In this document: positions 20,621-32,800 of the stretch, piece by piece
Layout: every line of letters starts with the position of its first letter
How positions within the stretch are numbered: position 1 is the stretch's first letter
Assembly (NCBI GenBank): GCA_948567375.1
Contig: OX419755.1
Span: 77,956,931 to 78,020,930 of the forward strand
DNA from: Lunularia cruciata
Lineage: Eukaryota > Streptophyta > Marchantiopsida > Lunulariales > Lunulariaceae
Direction of reading: 5' to 3'
DNA length: 64,000 nucleotides
The notes under the pieces: generated by a model
What the model was told of the DNA's origin: nothing
Seen by the model: the letters and a program-made list of their open reading frames with translations, nothing else
Database searches by the model: none
Made by a program: the position numbers and the translations under genes

Positions 20621-21978
20621 AATGCCCTAATGCACGGTCCAAGTCTAAACTTTTGAATTTTTCAATCAACAAAATCTTATGATGAAACTAACTTTTTAAT
20701 GTTCAAAGTACAATATATCCTCAAACAATCAGTAGAATTTTCATATTTAAAACCTTTGGTTCTCTTGTTTTTTTTCTTCATTATGGTTTATTCTCGTAGT
20801 ACTTATGTAGAATTTGATGGATGACATTTAGGTGTGACTTTAAGATTTCATGTCTTCTCAAATTTTTTTTATGTGTAAATATTTAATGGTTTACTCATGT
20901 CCAAAATGATATCCACAAAAGAATCTATTAATATTTTGTAAATTTTAGAATTCTTAGATTATCGATTTATGATTTTTAAAAATATTTTAATTTTTGTAAC
21001 GCTGTTTACTCCTCTGATTATAGTCATCACATAATCAAAGAAGTTGAAACTCTCTATTATTCCAGCGAACTAGAAAAATCCATGAAGTTTACACCTAAGT
21101 CCACTCTATGAAACATGGTCACATAGTTACGTAGATTCCATCTGCTCTTAATATATGATATAAATCCTTGTTCTTATTCGGATTTGAACCTTAACCGCGT
21201 TGCCGCAGTAGTGGCAACTTGCTCATTGTTTGCGGTAAGTTGATGAGTGGATTATCCGTGGGGTTGCCGAACTTTACAGAAATGCGAGCTTGAAGCTCCC
21301 GGTGTTATATATAGACACTAATCCCTCTTGCATCCGTTGATTGGTTGCTTCCTAAACGGACCATCCGATGTAGATTGCGGGAGCTGCAATTTTCCCGAAG
21401 TGGAGGGCGTCGATACACAGTCAAGCACTGTCTGTCAATTTTGTCGGTATGGACTTGGACTAATCTGGAAGTCAAGTAACCTTTCCTGAGCGGGTTGGGT
21501 TTCAAGTTTCCTTTATGTCCTTGACCGAACCCGATTTAAACTTTGCTAAGTGGTAAATGAGTGGACCTTTTTCTCTAAAATTTACGTCAGAAACCCGATC
21601 TAGGGGTTAACTCGATTCAGGGGTCCTCTGAAAGGAGACTGGGGAATTACTTACACATCGGGAGACGTAACATTCCGCTTGAATAGATGGACAGAAAAAG
21701 ATGGAATCGACGGGAAGGGAATCGATCTTAGATTATCTGGGAACTTGGAGTAAAGCGCAGATAAAGATATAGTACGAGGAGGCACCGCAAACCGTTTGGG
21801 ATTTTGATTGTGTACCATGCACACATCCACTTTTGCCTTCCTCGAAGGAAGGAGGGAAAGAATCTTTCGATTCTGGGTGGGGCGGCGGGTCTGCCGCCCG
21901 GTCGCGCAACAGTGTCCAAATATACACCGAAATCCTGTGCCTTTGTCCGTCGCGAGCGAAAGGGGAATGATACGTTTT
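20621..21978. other. no gene seen
   Basis: AT-rich to about 21,170, then mixed composition. Short ORFs between 21,305 and 22,111 overlap the tandem repeat below and resemble nothing known. This is the left boundary between repeat-rich sequence and the gene-bearing part of the window. Confidence 0.45.
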
Positions 21979-22300
21979 GACGCGACGGTAAAGTTGGTGT
22001 AAGACAACTGCAAAGATCCTTTAGGGGCGTGAGGGGTGAAAAGAGACAAAACTTACTGGAGTGGGAGACGGTTTTGACCCCGAGAGTAAAGTTTGTGTAA
22101 GACGACGACATACAGCCTTTAAGGCCGCGGGGGCTGAAAATAGAGGGAACTTACAGCTGTGGGAGATGGTTTTGACCCGACGGTAAAGTTTGGGTACGAC
22201 GACGGCATATATCCTTTACGGCCACGCGGGGTGAAAGGAGAGGGAACTTACCGCAGTGGGAGTAGCTTGTTTGGATCACGAGGGTAAAGTTTAGGGTACT
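21979..22300. repeat. 97-99-bp tandem repeat, 3.3 copies
   Basis: Units begin at 21,979, 22,076, 22,174 and 22,273 (GACGCGACGGTAAAGTT, GACCCCGAGAGTAAAGTT, GACCCGACGGTAAAGTT, GGATCACGAGGGTAAAGTT). Each contains AAAGTTTGGGTA-like, CCTTTA-GGCC-CG, GGGGTGAAA and CTTAC-G-AGTGGGAG blocks. The array ends about 600 bases before the start codon of the downstream gene. Confidence 0.85.
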
Positions 22301-22904
22301 ACTGAAACGGGAGGGCGAGCAGCGGGGATTGGAAGGACTTGGGAGTTACTACGGTAAGAAAAGCCTAAAAGTCATAGAAGAGTCTGCAGGAGGTCGAGGA
22401 GTAGTAGAAGAGAGGAAGAAGCAGAAGCAGTAGAAAAGGACCACGAAGTGGAGAGGGGAGGATTGGTGTGGTAGTTGTAAGTGACAGGAAGAAGTGTGTA
22501 ATAGTAGTGGTGGATTGGCCGCGAGTTGTCAGGGTAACGTCAAACGGAAGCGGTGGTAGGAGCGATTCTTTTCAATTTTAATGTGCTCAGTTTGTCGGTC
22601 TCTATTCTCGATCGGAATGGTGTTGGTGTTTTGTACTTGATCTGAAGGATCTTTATTTGACGAAGGGGAGGGACGGGAGTGAAGAGCAGGAGCATGCCGC
22701 AAATTGGAGGAAGAAGGAGCAAGGAGTGAAATTGAGTACGAGATTGGATTGATCTCGTACTGAATTGGGGAACGGACGTGTACGGGGAGTTTAGACAGAA
22801 GGGGGAGGAAGGTGAGGAGGAGGAGGAGGATGATAGGAAGATGATTATGAGAAGAATTGAGGAGAATGCTAACGAGTACATCCTATAATGCTCAGCGACT
22901 CACC
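22301..22904 (+). promoter_or_regulatory. upstream region and probable 5' UTR of the RING gene
   Basis: Purine-rich sequence (AGGAGGAGGAGGAGG near 22,815) precedes the ATG at 22,905, which sits in a CACCATG context. No clear TATA box was found. Promoter function is inferred from position only. Confidence 0.35.
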
Positions 22905-25900
22905 ATGACTCGCGGCCGAACCGTAGGGTTGCTGCAGGCCTTGGCCGGCCATTGCTCCCTGCTTTGCTTCACGGGGTTGCTGATTTCGAAGCTCGAAAAT
23001 TATCTGAATATTTCATGGTGGTGCGTAAGCTTCTCCTCTTCTGTAGCTGGTTTGATCGCCCACTTCATGTTTGGCGTTCACAGGGGTAAAGAACATGTGT
23101 TGATCTTGATTTTGGCCAGTCAGTTTATTAATGCCCCGTATTTGAGCTTAGTAAGAGACAGAGGTTGTAGAAGGAGGCACACAGTGAAGGCTGGGACACG
23201 CTAATTGTCGTGAGGTCTTATCTGTCTTCTTAACTTGCTTGCAACAACGCTCAGTAGACCTCTCATTCTGTCAACGATATACGGCTGTTCGATTAATATA
23301 ACCGGTGTCCTGGTTTTGCGTTGGCTTGACCTCGGTTGGATGCGCTTTCAATCCTGTGAAACGGATGATAGAACCTGACTTATCGCAAATGGTATCCTCA
23401 ACAGCTGGCGTAGCCTTGTAGTCTGAAGTTGTTCATCGAGGAGTAAAACCGGGCCGAAACCTCTAAACCCAGTATTGCTCCAGGACACTAAGCGTTTTTC
23501 ACTGTAAAGTCCCTTAGTTTGTCTGCGAGGATTCCCCGCTTCGAAGTGTCGAAGATCGGTCCTTGAACCCTGCGTTTAGTTGGACGTCCATGTTCTGTAA
23601 TCGGATAAGATAGCAGACCTCACCTCTGCAGACCCACTTCTTGAATAAGTATGCAAAAATCTACCGACCTGTTCTTGGTGATTAGGTTTGTGAATGGCCT
23701 CCTACCTGAGGCTGCAAGATCCAGGGACTCTCTGATCTCTATGGATGCAGAGAAATTGAAACACGTATTACTATGACAGATAGCTGTGTAAACCATTGTA
23801 CTGTATCGGAGCACATGATAGTTTCGCAACGGAACTTGTTCTCTTCATAGTTTGTCTTCACTTCGTTTCACGGGTATTCGTTGGGGGCCTTATTAGTACT
23901 TTCACTCTGGTTACCAACATCCTACATATTTTAAATCTTCTTTCGTTTGTTCACATTCAAATTCATGTTTAAATGATTTTGCTCTTTAACTTGGGTTTAA
24001 TAGGAAAGCTGAAATGTCCGTGCAGGTACGTGTTCATACCTTTGTGGGTTTTTCATGGAGTCGTCGCGAGAGGACGCTTTTCTTTACCGGCACCAGCACC
24101 TCCCCATGATCGGCAGGTGATGCAATCTCTCATCTTACACCGTCTGGTTAACTTGTGATATCGTCTTCTTAGCATCATTCATCATTCAGTTGATTGATCA
24201 TCGTACGATGAGGATCATGCGTCAAAGGGTGAGGGTCGCTGCTGCTGTGTTATGCGAAGAGATAAACCTTTGAAACCTAATTTTTCATGCATTTACGACT
24301 CACAGCAAATTGTGTGTACAGCTCGCAATCATATCTGCATTGTTTTCAAAGATTTGGGACATAGAGGCATCCCTAGCAAAACAGCACTTGATAGTGTGAA
24401 TTGAGCTCAGCATATGATGTACTGAAGGCCTTTCTTTATGTCCAGTGGGCACCATGCCACACGGTGGTCGCTGTTCCCCTCCTGGTTTCTTTTGAGTTAC
24501 TTCTATGCTGCTATCTTGCCACCCTTGAAGGTAAGTAGAAACGTTTTGCACTTTCAGTGGGTGAATATTGTTGTTACACTTATTCGCTTGTGTCTGGAGC
24601 AGTAGATTATATCGAAGGTTGGGCGTCTGACTGAACGTTTGTTGAGTGAATTACATGATGGTAGAATATCATTACATCAGAGGGAGGACTTTAAGTGAAG
24701 AAAGACTTGTGTACCTAGATTTTAAAAGCAAGTATTGGAGCTGCAAATAAGTGTCCATCTGGATGTGTGCAGCTAATCATCCACAAGTGGTAAGCTTGAA
24801 GATCGTGTTCCTTCCATTGCTGGTCTTCCAGGCCATTATTCTCATTGACAATTTCAGGTCGGCCCTCCCTTTCCGAAACGTGTGTTTTAAGATTGTGGAG
24901 ATTGTCAAAATGCTGAAGCTCTACAAATGCTATGTTTAGCGCAGCGTTCATCTCTCCAAGACTCTTGACTTCTTAATTTTGTTTAATTCTTTCTTTAGTC
25001 TGTTGTCCCACTCAGATTCACCATGGTGATTTTTATACTGCTGCATCATGTGACAGTCGAAGAGGTCAAGAAGGCTAAACATTGTGAATTGTCAAGAATG
25101 CTAAACATTGTGAATTGCAGAATGTGCAGAGCCCTTATGCCTGGTGATGAGGAGAGCATGACTGACGAGGCTATTTGGGAAACACTTCCGGTACTTAAAG
25201 AGTAGCTTGCTATCTCGCATACATCAATGGCAGGAAGTAACATTAATAGATGCGGAGTACCCACAACTGTTAAAACTTGCTCAGAATAAAGATTCGCAGT
25301 TTTTGAAAGTAGACTAGGTTTACATCTTCTGTTAGTACCCGAGATCGATGACGGAGTTCGTTAGCCTCTTTTGGTATCGTGGGTAAAGAGTATAAAAGAG
25401 TAGAGAGTCTAAAGAGAGAAGATGGTAAAAAAGGAACTCAGTGCAATATTTCCAAGTTGGAGAAGACATTGACGTATGGGGTTAAGAGTTTTGTATCTCT
25501 TTGAAATTTAAGCTGCCTTGTTTACTTATGTGGGAAATTCATGCAGCACTTCTGGGTGGCTGTTTCGATGGTATTTTTCTTGGCAGCGACTATGTTCACT
25601 CTCTTGAAGCTTAGTGGTAATTTATTCTCGTCAATATATTTTGAGGCTGAGTTTTGTGTTGGTCCCTTTAGTTGAAACTCATTGGAGGATTGTTGAGATC
25701 ATTTCTTTGTCGAACCGTATTTATCATTTTGCAGGAGACGTTGGTGCTCTCGGATGGTGGGACTTGTTTATTAACTTCGGGTATGACTGTCTTTCTGAGC
25801 TCAATAGTTAACTAAGTCGATGTATCAACTTAATATTCTTTCACCCCAGATTGTGAAGAAACATGTTAATAACTTGGAACTCTTACTTTTGCGTGGATGC

Positions 25901-28184
25901 TCCATATGTGACATTACGATATCTCCTATATCAAGAAGGTTAGAACTCGTGGAGAATTGGTAGTCTTAGATAAGGTCTTGTGTCCTTACGATTGAATGAA
26001 GTCTTATCTTGTATTACGGATTATTGCAATGTGCAGCAATTTATGGTGGATCCTGTATTTTAATCCTTGGATACCTGCTTTTTGATATGCATCGTGGTAA
26101 TTTCTGATTTTTCGTGGTCTGTGACTGACGTGGCGATTGCAACTCTTTCCTTTGTCCTAACAGAATTGCAGAGTGCTTTTCGTTCTTGGTCTGCACCAAA
26201 TGGTCAAACCCTACAATACAAAGAGACGCTGTCTTTTTGTCTGGATCCGGTGTACATTCTTCAATATCTCCGCTGATTTCTATGTCGTCAGTTATTCATG
26301 ACGCTGCACATAGCAGCTCCTCTGCGAACGACGAAGATGATGGAGGTGATGGTATGTGCGGGAGGCAGGAAATTGGAGGGCACTTGCTCAAGATCCCTGT
26401 TCTGGTATTCCAGGTCCTGCTCTGTATGCGGCTTGAGGTGAGAAGTCGGTACTCTGGACTTCTATTGTAGCGTCAGTGTGGTGAAATTTGGTTGATTTTC
26501 TCTATATGATGCACATAGTAAACTATGATTGTTTATCACCGCTCGGCAACAGTCTTCTGCTGGTACTGAAAGCCAGGTCCGAAAGTAGTCAGTGCAATCT
26601 TTGAACTGATGGCAACTTTTGGTTTCTACTGCAGGGCACGCCAGCCAAGGCCAGGAACTTGCCGATCATTGTGATGTTCACACCTCTGCTGCTTGTGCAA
26701 GTGTTGGCTTGCATCTTCGCAACGATCCGGCTATTCGAGCAATTTTGGTTGATGTTGCGATTGGGTGACAATCACACTAATCCAATGGCAATATTCTCGA
26801 AGCTCAATGATTGTTTTGGCTTCCTTCACCATGGATCCAGGTATGCAAAGCATCTTTTTCTTGGAAGTACTTTTAGAAACTCCATCGCCTGTGCATAGTT
26901 ACCCGATAGTCTCCAAAGGAGGTTCAGGGACCAGAGTCTTGTGTGGAGGTTTTGATTTCTTGGACGTAGAGTTGGTTCAATACCAGATGCATATAGTGGG
27001 TACCCGCACCTGCTCTCACTAAAGACATAGATATGCTGTCTGCTGAACGAAAATTGTATTGAATGAAGCTGATCTTCAAAGCATGCTATTGAACACCTAT
27101 TCCACTTGTAGACTTTTGGGTTGGTGGTCGATCGACGAAACCAGCAGGGAAGAACACGCGAGACTGTACAGTTCTGATAATTCCAGGTATCCATTCGGTC
27201 GATCCATTATCATAGAACTGTCAGATGATTTGTTTCTTTTGGCAATATTGGCAAGATGAGATCTCAAATAGAGACAGTTGAAATTTTGTGGCATGATGTG
27301 CGGCAGCTACAACACATTTGCTGGACCAGCGCCAGAGGTGGTCAAGAAGATGGCGAGAAAGGACTTAGCAGAAGAGGTATGTGCGGAACTGGATCACTCA
27401 GTGTGCTGAAGTTGCCCATGACGATTAGAATCTACTCACGCCATGCTGATTTATCAGAGAGAAACCTTGAAGGTCTTACTTGTCGCTCGGTAGACCATGC
27501 GGTCATAAGGGTCTACATGGATAGTGTTGTTGCTTACACATTTCGATGTCGTTCAGGTGTGGAGACTACAAGCAGTTTTAGGAGAACAAGCTGAAATCAC
27601 TAAGCATCAACAGGCGGAATTTGACAGGCTCCAAAATGTAATGATCTATACTTGCATGTCCGGAGCCATTTGTAATCTTTTCCAGTTGCTTATTTAAATT
27701 CGAGGAGCTCACTTGGGATACATTTTCAAAGGTATGGAGAAGAACTTAGCTGCTAAAGCTGCATGTGTGAAAGAGAGAGACCGGAAGCTTTGTGCTGCCC
27801 TTGGCGTTAGAGGTAAACCATACATGTTAGGTAACGTTTGCATATATCACCTGTACATGAAGGCTAACCCGTGTTGTTTTATTCGGCATTTATGTTTCCA
27901 GGAAAAGGTTTTATGCCGGATTTGTTTTGAAAGGGACATCGCAGTCGTTTTACTTCCTTGCCGACACCGCATTCTCTGCAGGTATTATTCTGCACAGCCT
28001 TACAACTTCGAGCTGCCGTGCGAACATGCAACTTTTGTTCTTCAATCTACCGTGTTTTATATTTTGACAAGGTACTGATATTTTTCACCATACTCGTTAT
28101 TGCAGTTTCTGTTCAGAAAAGTGTAAGCATTGCCCGGTGTGTCGTGCATCAATCGACCAGAGAATGCCAGTTTACGATGTGTAA
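22905..28184 (+). CDS. TMEM185-like multipass membrane protein with C-terminal RING finger
   Basis: Probable membrane E3 ubiquitin ligase; it matches the plant family annotated transmembrane Fragile-X-F-associated protein (Arabidopsis At1g73950/At1g18470 type). Fourteen exons: 22905-23020, 24026-24116, 24446-24530, 24773-24857, 25121-25190, 25547-25616, 25735-25780, 26164-26437, 26635-26840, 27112-27186, 27307-27376, 27557-27637, 27902-27981, 28106-28184. All introns are GT-AG and the frame holds throughout, giving 475 residues. About eight hydrophobic segments follow one another (LQALAGHCSLLCFTGLLIS, FWVAVSMVFFLAATMF, IIVMFTPLLLVQVLACIF). Conserved blocks include FHGVVARGRFSLPAPAP, MCRALMPGDEESMTDEAIW and CFGFLHHGSRLLGWWSIDE. 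The RING is C3HC4 at residues 428-465 (CRICFERD, LLPCRHRILC, HCPVCR), and the protein ends MPVYDV. The start at 22,905 was preferred to 22,866 because MTRGRTVGLLQAL aligns with family starts. The substrate is unknown. Confidence 0.9.
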
Positions 28185-29741
28185 ATACTCGCTAAAGCTT
28201 CGGGTACCTTGAGCTGAATGAAAGATCTTTGAACGTTGCAACGTACGTCTGTGCCCTAGAGCAGGAACGGTAGTGTGTCAAGAAATTGCTGTATGATGTT
28301 AGAGTAGTTGTATATATGCCTAAGACACATCATAGACTGGTTCCATTATTTGTAGCATTACCGCCACATTGGCCCATATTGCCGTTAATAGCTTCCTTCC
28401 CTTGAAACAGCGCACGTATTCCAAAGCCCAGTGAAGGTTCAGAAGAAGGTTCAGGAGTTTGTACGATTTGAATGTCTGATGGTGATATTCGTATAACGTC
28501 CTAAGTTATGAGATCCTGCAATGAAAGACTTTGATTATACTGGCCTGGGGGAAGTTAGAACTGACTTCAGCTACTGTGGCGACATCAGATTTGCGGCCAG
28601 CAGACCCCTGTTGGTTGCTACCGAACGTTTTGTTCAACATCCGCAAGATGTGCGGAGTTAGAATTCAGAACTCCATCGTTTCAACACAGACTGGCTTGTT
28701 GAGAGTAGCTACACTGGTTAATGTAGTTCTACCCTTTTCTCGGCAGTGCTAGTTAACCTTAAGAGACCAACTGGATGTCTCTGTCCTTCCAAAATTTCAG
28801 CGCTTACATGTTTAATACAATTGTTTGAGAGGAGGAACCAATCGACACTTTTGCCGGCGATTATAAAAGCATGCAGCTTTTGAGATTTCGATTCCTTTCC
28901 CGTCCATGTGAGCAAACCTTATGTATGTCTTTTGTGCTAAGTACATCGCTATCAGACATCTTACAGTCGTCGTAGTCCAGGTCCTTACCCTCGAGATGTT
29001 TAGTTTTGGATCAAACTCTTCTATGATTGTCACGAGCCAAGTGTCATAAAAGGGGAACTCTTCTTGCGTTCTGAAACCGGTCTATCCTTGTGGAAGATAA
29101 AGGGCGTGGAGATAAGTTTCAAGCGGCCCTTGTTCACTTGTACGCACTGAACAGCCACGTTCGAGCCCCCAGCTGCCGATGAGAGCACTCGACATGAAGA
29201 TCCGGTGAGGGCAAGCGCTATGCGGGAAACCTTGTTCTATTGTGAAGGTTCGACTCTGCAGATGAGAAAGTGGATATGATTGGATGGGCTTGAGATGCCA
29301 CTCAGAAAGAGAAACGCGGTTGATGTCAGAAGACTTTAATTCGTGATGACGGGACCCAGTACACCGAAATGGGTCCTCCCATGGGCGAATTAAGTATCGG
29401 ACAGAACAATATGACTTGTCACTTAGCAATATCTGCAATGAGGAAGAGTAATGGGTACACACCATTTCTCTCTGCTCTGTCCTAGTGGGTGGATGAACGG
29501 TGGGGAGAGACATGCACGAGCACCGACCCATCACGAACATCGAAGATTTGGTCAAACCCAACGGTACAATTTCGGAATAATTACCGATGAATGCATGTAT
29601 CTTGGGACCCTCAGCCCTTTGATCTTACGCACCGCACTGTTAAACACGGGTACTGTTGTTTTCTCCGCTTGAATTTGACCCTTCGCTACCCCGATTTCCT
29701 CGGACCGTTGCTTTAGTGGCCACTTTGGAACTTCCGGATCC

Positions 29742-29802
29742 TAATCCTTGTCCTTTTCTTGTTTGAGCCTCGAAGGCTCAAACAAGAAAAGGACAAGGAT
29801 TA
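29742..29802. repeat. perfect 29-bp inverted repeat
   Basis: Arms 29,742-29,770 and 29,774-29,802 are exact reverse complements separated by CGA only. The left arm opens TAATCCTTGTCC and ends TTTGAGCCT. A transcript would form an almost loopless hairpin, and the DNA could extrude as a cruciform. Confidence 0.9.
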
Positions 29803-30734
29803 TCGTCTTTTGGTCCCTGTTTTCGTCTGCTTCGATTTGGGAAAGTTCTAAAGCATGAACAAGAGTTCATGAGGGCTAACAGCTCAAGAAACGTGTGTCG
29901 TGGTCATGTGCTCTTTCGAGCGACCATAGAGCGATAACTTTTCAACTGTGTCTCTTCAGTAAGCAATTTGGACTAACGTGTCCTTGCAGAGCCCGCGACA
30001 ACATCAGAGGATAATGAGAAAGACCAATAGGGAACGGAGTGCTCTGTCACGACATGGTATATCAGAAAGCAAGCAGAGGAGGATAAACCTGGCCAGTCAC
30101 TGCAGCGGAAACGTGTACTTATCACTTAGTCTTAGACTTCGCTCACCTTCGCTTCTGTTCACTACGTTGTGTGTATTAGGATGAGAGTATTATCATTGCG
30201 CTTTCTGCTGATCTTCTCACCGGGGCTTCTGGGCTATCTAGCCCTCAACTGAACACACTTCCTGAGGTACTTGCATGGGCACTTCTGTTCATGAATATTA
30301 GATATATTAGACGTGTCATTCGTACGAAACTTGGTTTGAGAAATCGAAGAGATAACACAAAAGAAAAGAAATGATGATTTCAACTGCACGCACTCGGATG
30401 AAGAGATCTGCCTGGTATGGTGACTTTGTCAAATTGTCAATCCTCGCAATTTGCAAGTTGTAGCACGACATGCATGGGAATTGCATGCGCCGCATGGATG
30501 ACTGATTTGGTAATGTCCAACTACGTGGACGTTGCTCTAACTGTACTAGAGGCACTAGGTTGACAAGATATGTGGTCTGTGGTCCATTTTGAAGGCAAGT
30601 GTGGGACAGTTTGCTGATATGAAACGGTGCTCGGTTGTGCATGGCTTGGTCTTTGATTCTACTCCCGCTCGCCAAGTGAGACACCGTTACGGCCATTTAC
30701 TGGGAACTCGTATCCCTGGGCATGCAAAACAGAG

Positions 30735-30784
30735 AACGCTATGGCCATAACACACTCATCCAATGGTGTGTTATGGCCAGCGTT
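30735..30784. repeat. short imperfect hairpin
   Basis: Left arm 30,735-30,755 (AACGCTATGGCCATAACACAC) pairs with 30,766-30,784 over 19 bases; the right arm lacks two bases (TA). Loop of 10 bases. Confidence 0.75.
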
Positions 30785-30949
30785 TGGAGAGAACATCCTA
30801 GGTCGACAGGGATTGTACCCGACAAAATATTGCTATCAAGGAGGTCAAGAAACTCTTAACAGTTGAAGCCTGCCTGTATTTGGCCTGCCAGCTGGTTTTC
30901 ACATAATATTATCACCGCTTACCTAAAGCACTCACGCAATGAGATGGGA

Positions 30950-32800
30950 GTGGTGTCCGTGAGCCCATTCTTAAACAAATGAGACTAGACATCTCTTTCA
31001 AATTGCGAAGTTCCTTTGGTATGCTCCCTGACAAATTGTTCGCTCCCAACATTGGTGCATCTACCAATGGATTTGGGTATCAACCCGGTATGCTGATTCG
31101 GAAATTGAGAAACCTCACTTCTGAGATTGTCAACCTCCCATGGTATGTTGCTTGATAAGTTGTTTTCTTACAGCCACAATATCTGCAAATTAGTACATCT
31201 TCCCAGTGGAATAGTGCCTTCAAGTGCTTTTCTAGATGACACAAATTCCCTCAGCATTGTCGGATTGCCCAACTCCTATGGGTATGTTACCTGATAAGTT
31301 ATTTGCGGTCAAACTCAGTTTCTTTAAGCTCACATACAAGTGAATTCTCAGGCAGGGACAAAACTCTGAACCCTCTGAGGTTTCCAAGTTCCCGTGGTAT
31401 GCTTCCGGACAAGTTATTTCTTCCCAACTTCAACTCTTCCAACCTCGTACAGCTTCCCAACACATTGGGAATTGTCCCTGTTATGGTATGCATCGACAAA
31501 TCCAGTAGCCTTAGGTCCTCCAGGTTCGCAAGCTCAATGATATGCCTCCTAATAAATTATTGCTTCCCAAGCTTAACACGTTCAGTCTCGTTCAATATTC
31601 TTGGAATGGGCCCAGTGAACTTGTTCAATGACAGATCCAATTGCCTTAGGTCCTTCAGGTTTCCAAGCTTCCCTGGTATGCTTCCGGACAAGTTGTTTCG
31701 CCACAAATTCACAACGTCTAATTTCGTACATTTCCCTAACGACAAGGGGATCGTGCCTTGAAGCTTATTCCTTATCCAAATATAGATTTCTAAACTGAGT
31801 TAAATTGCCAAACTCCGAGGACATTTTCCTGAAAGGTTGTTACTACTGAAATCTAGATGTAATACCCCCAACCTCTTGCATTCTATCAAAGATTTGGGGT
31901 TAGACCCTGTAAACATATCCGAAAAGAACAAACCGCTCAACTTTGTCGACTTTCCAAGCTGCAACGGAATGCCCCCTTAGATACTATTCCAAATCAAACT
32001 AAGATCTCTAAGGTCTTGGATTTGCCAATAGGGATGGAATGGTGCCGGTGAACTCGTTGTCAAACAAGCTTACCAAGCTTAGTAAGCTTAGTTTCGTGAG
32101 CTTACCAAGCTGCCATAATATACCTCCTGTGAACTTGTTCAGGTTCAAGTTCAACCATTCTAAATTACTGTTTTCTCCCAACCATATGGGGATCGTACCT
32201 TCGAGCTGATCACATACAGAAACATGTTCTCAATCCCATGAGATTGCTAGATTCCCACGGAGTATCTTCTGAAAAGTTGTTCTCTCCCAAATTCAACTCC
32301 CCTAACCTGGTGCACTTCCATAGAGACACTGGAATTGTTCCTTGAAGCTTTTTTTCAACCAAGAACAGATTTCTCAACTCCCTCAGTTCCGCAATCTCCC
32401 ATGGTATACCTCCCCACCTTGTTTTTACGCAAATCCAACACTTGCAAACTCGTGCAGTTTCGAATCGACATGGTTGTGGGTCCTGAGAATGAGTTGTTTG
32501 AGAAGTCCAAGGACTTCAAGCGACGCTAGACTGCACAGTACTGATAACGATGACATCTCATCCTGCAGTTGCATGCCCATCAAGTTCACGCTTGTGACTT
32601 CCCCTCTTGCACTGCCACACCTTCTCCACTTCCGCGGGCACGGGCTTGAGTCATTCAGCTCCCAGTTGTGAAGCTCCCGTTGGAAATGACCCATGATCGA
32701 AGTCCTGAACTTGTTCAGAATTTGGACTGCAGATCTGAGCGAACTTCAACCGTTGTGTCATTAGCAGTTTTCCTTTCTGCTATTAAATGGTTCTCTTCCA
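30950..32800 (-). pseudogene. LRR receptor-like protein pseudogene, ectodomain only
   Basis: The minus strand holds a run of about 20 decayed 24-residue leucine-rich repeats, for example NNLSGSIPRELGNLRGFRVL, NNLSGSIPGKLGNLKDLRQL and LQGTIPVSLWKCTRLGELN. The upstream end (32,800-32,530) keeps an N-terminal cap with HNWELNDSSPCP and GEVTSVNLMGMQLQ, preceded by a frameshifted SDLQ segment. Stops and frameshifts occur in most repeats. No transmembrane segment or kinase is found downstream of about 30,950. It is a relic of an LRR receptor kinase or receptor-like protein, 19 kb from the intact receptor kinase in the same orientation. The repeat consensus differs enough that it need not be a copy of that gene. 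Confidence 0.85.

Larger units (their letters stand above)
28185..30949. other. intergenic, no gene seen
   Basis: Holds the 3' flank of the RING gene and several short ORFs on both strands, none recognisable. Two inverted repeats in it are listed separately. Confidence 0.45.

Noticed and set aside
21651-22111. Two overlapping minus-strand ORFs of 127-132 codons
   Set aside because: They run through the 97-bp tandem repeat and its flank and have no known similarity, so they are probably chance frames.
27713-27815. A possible extra exon of the RING gene (reading MEKNLAAKAACVKERDRK)
   Set aside because: No splice acceptor places it in frame after the exon ending 27,637. Joining that exon directly to 27,902 gives the expected family sequence without it.
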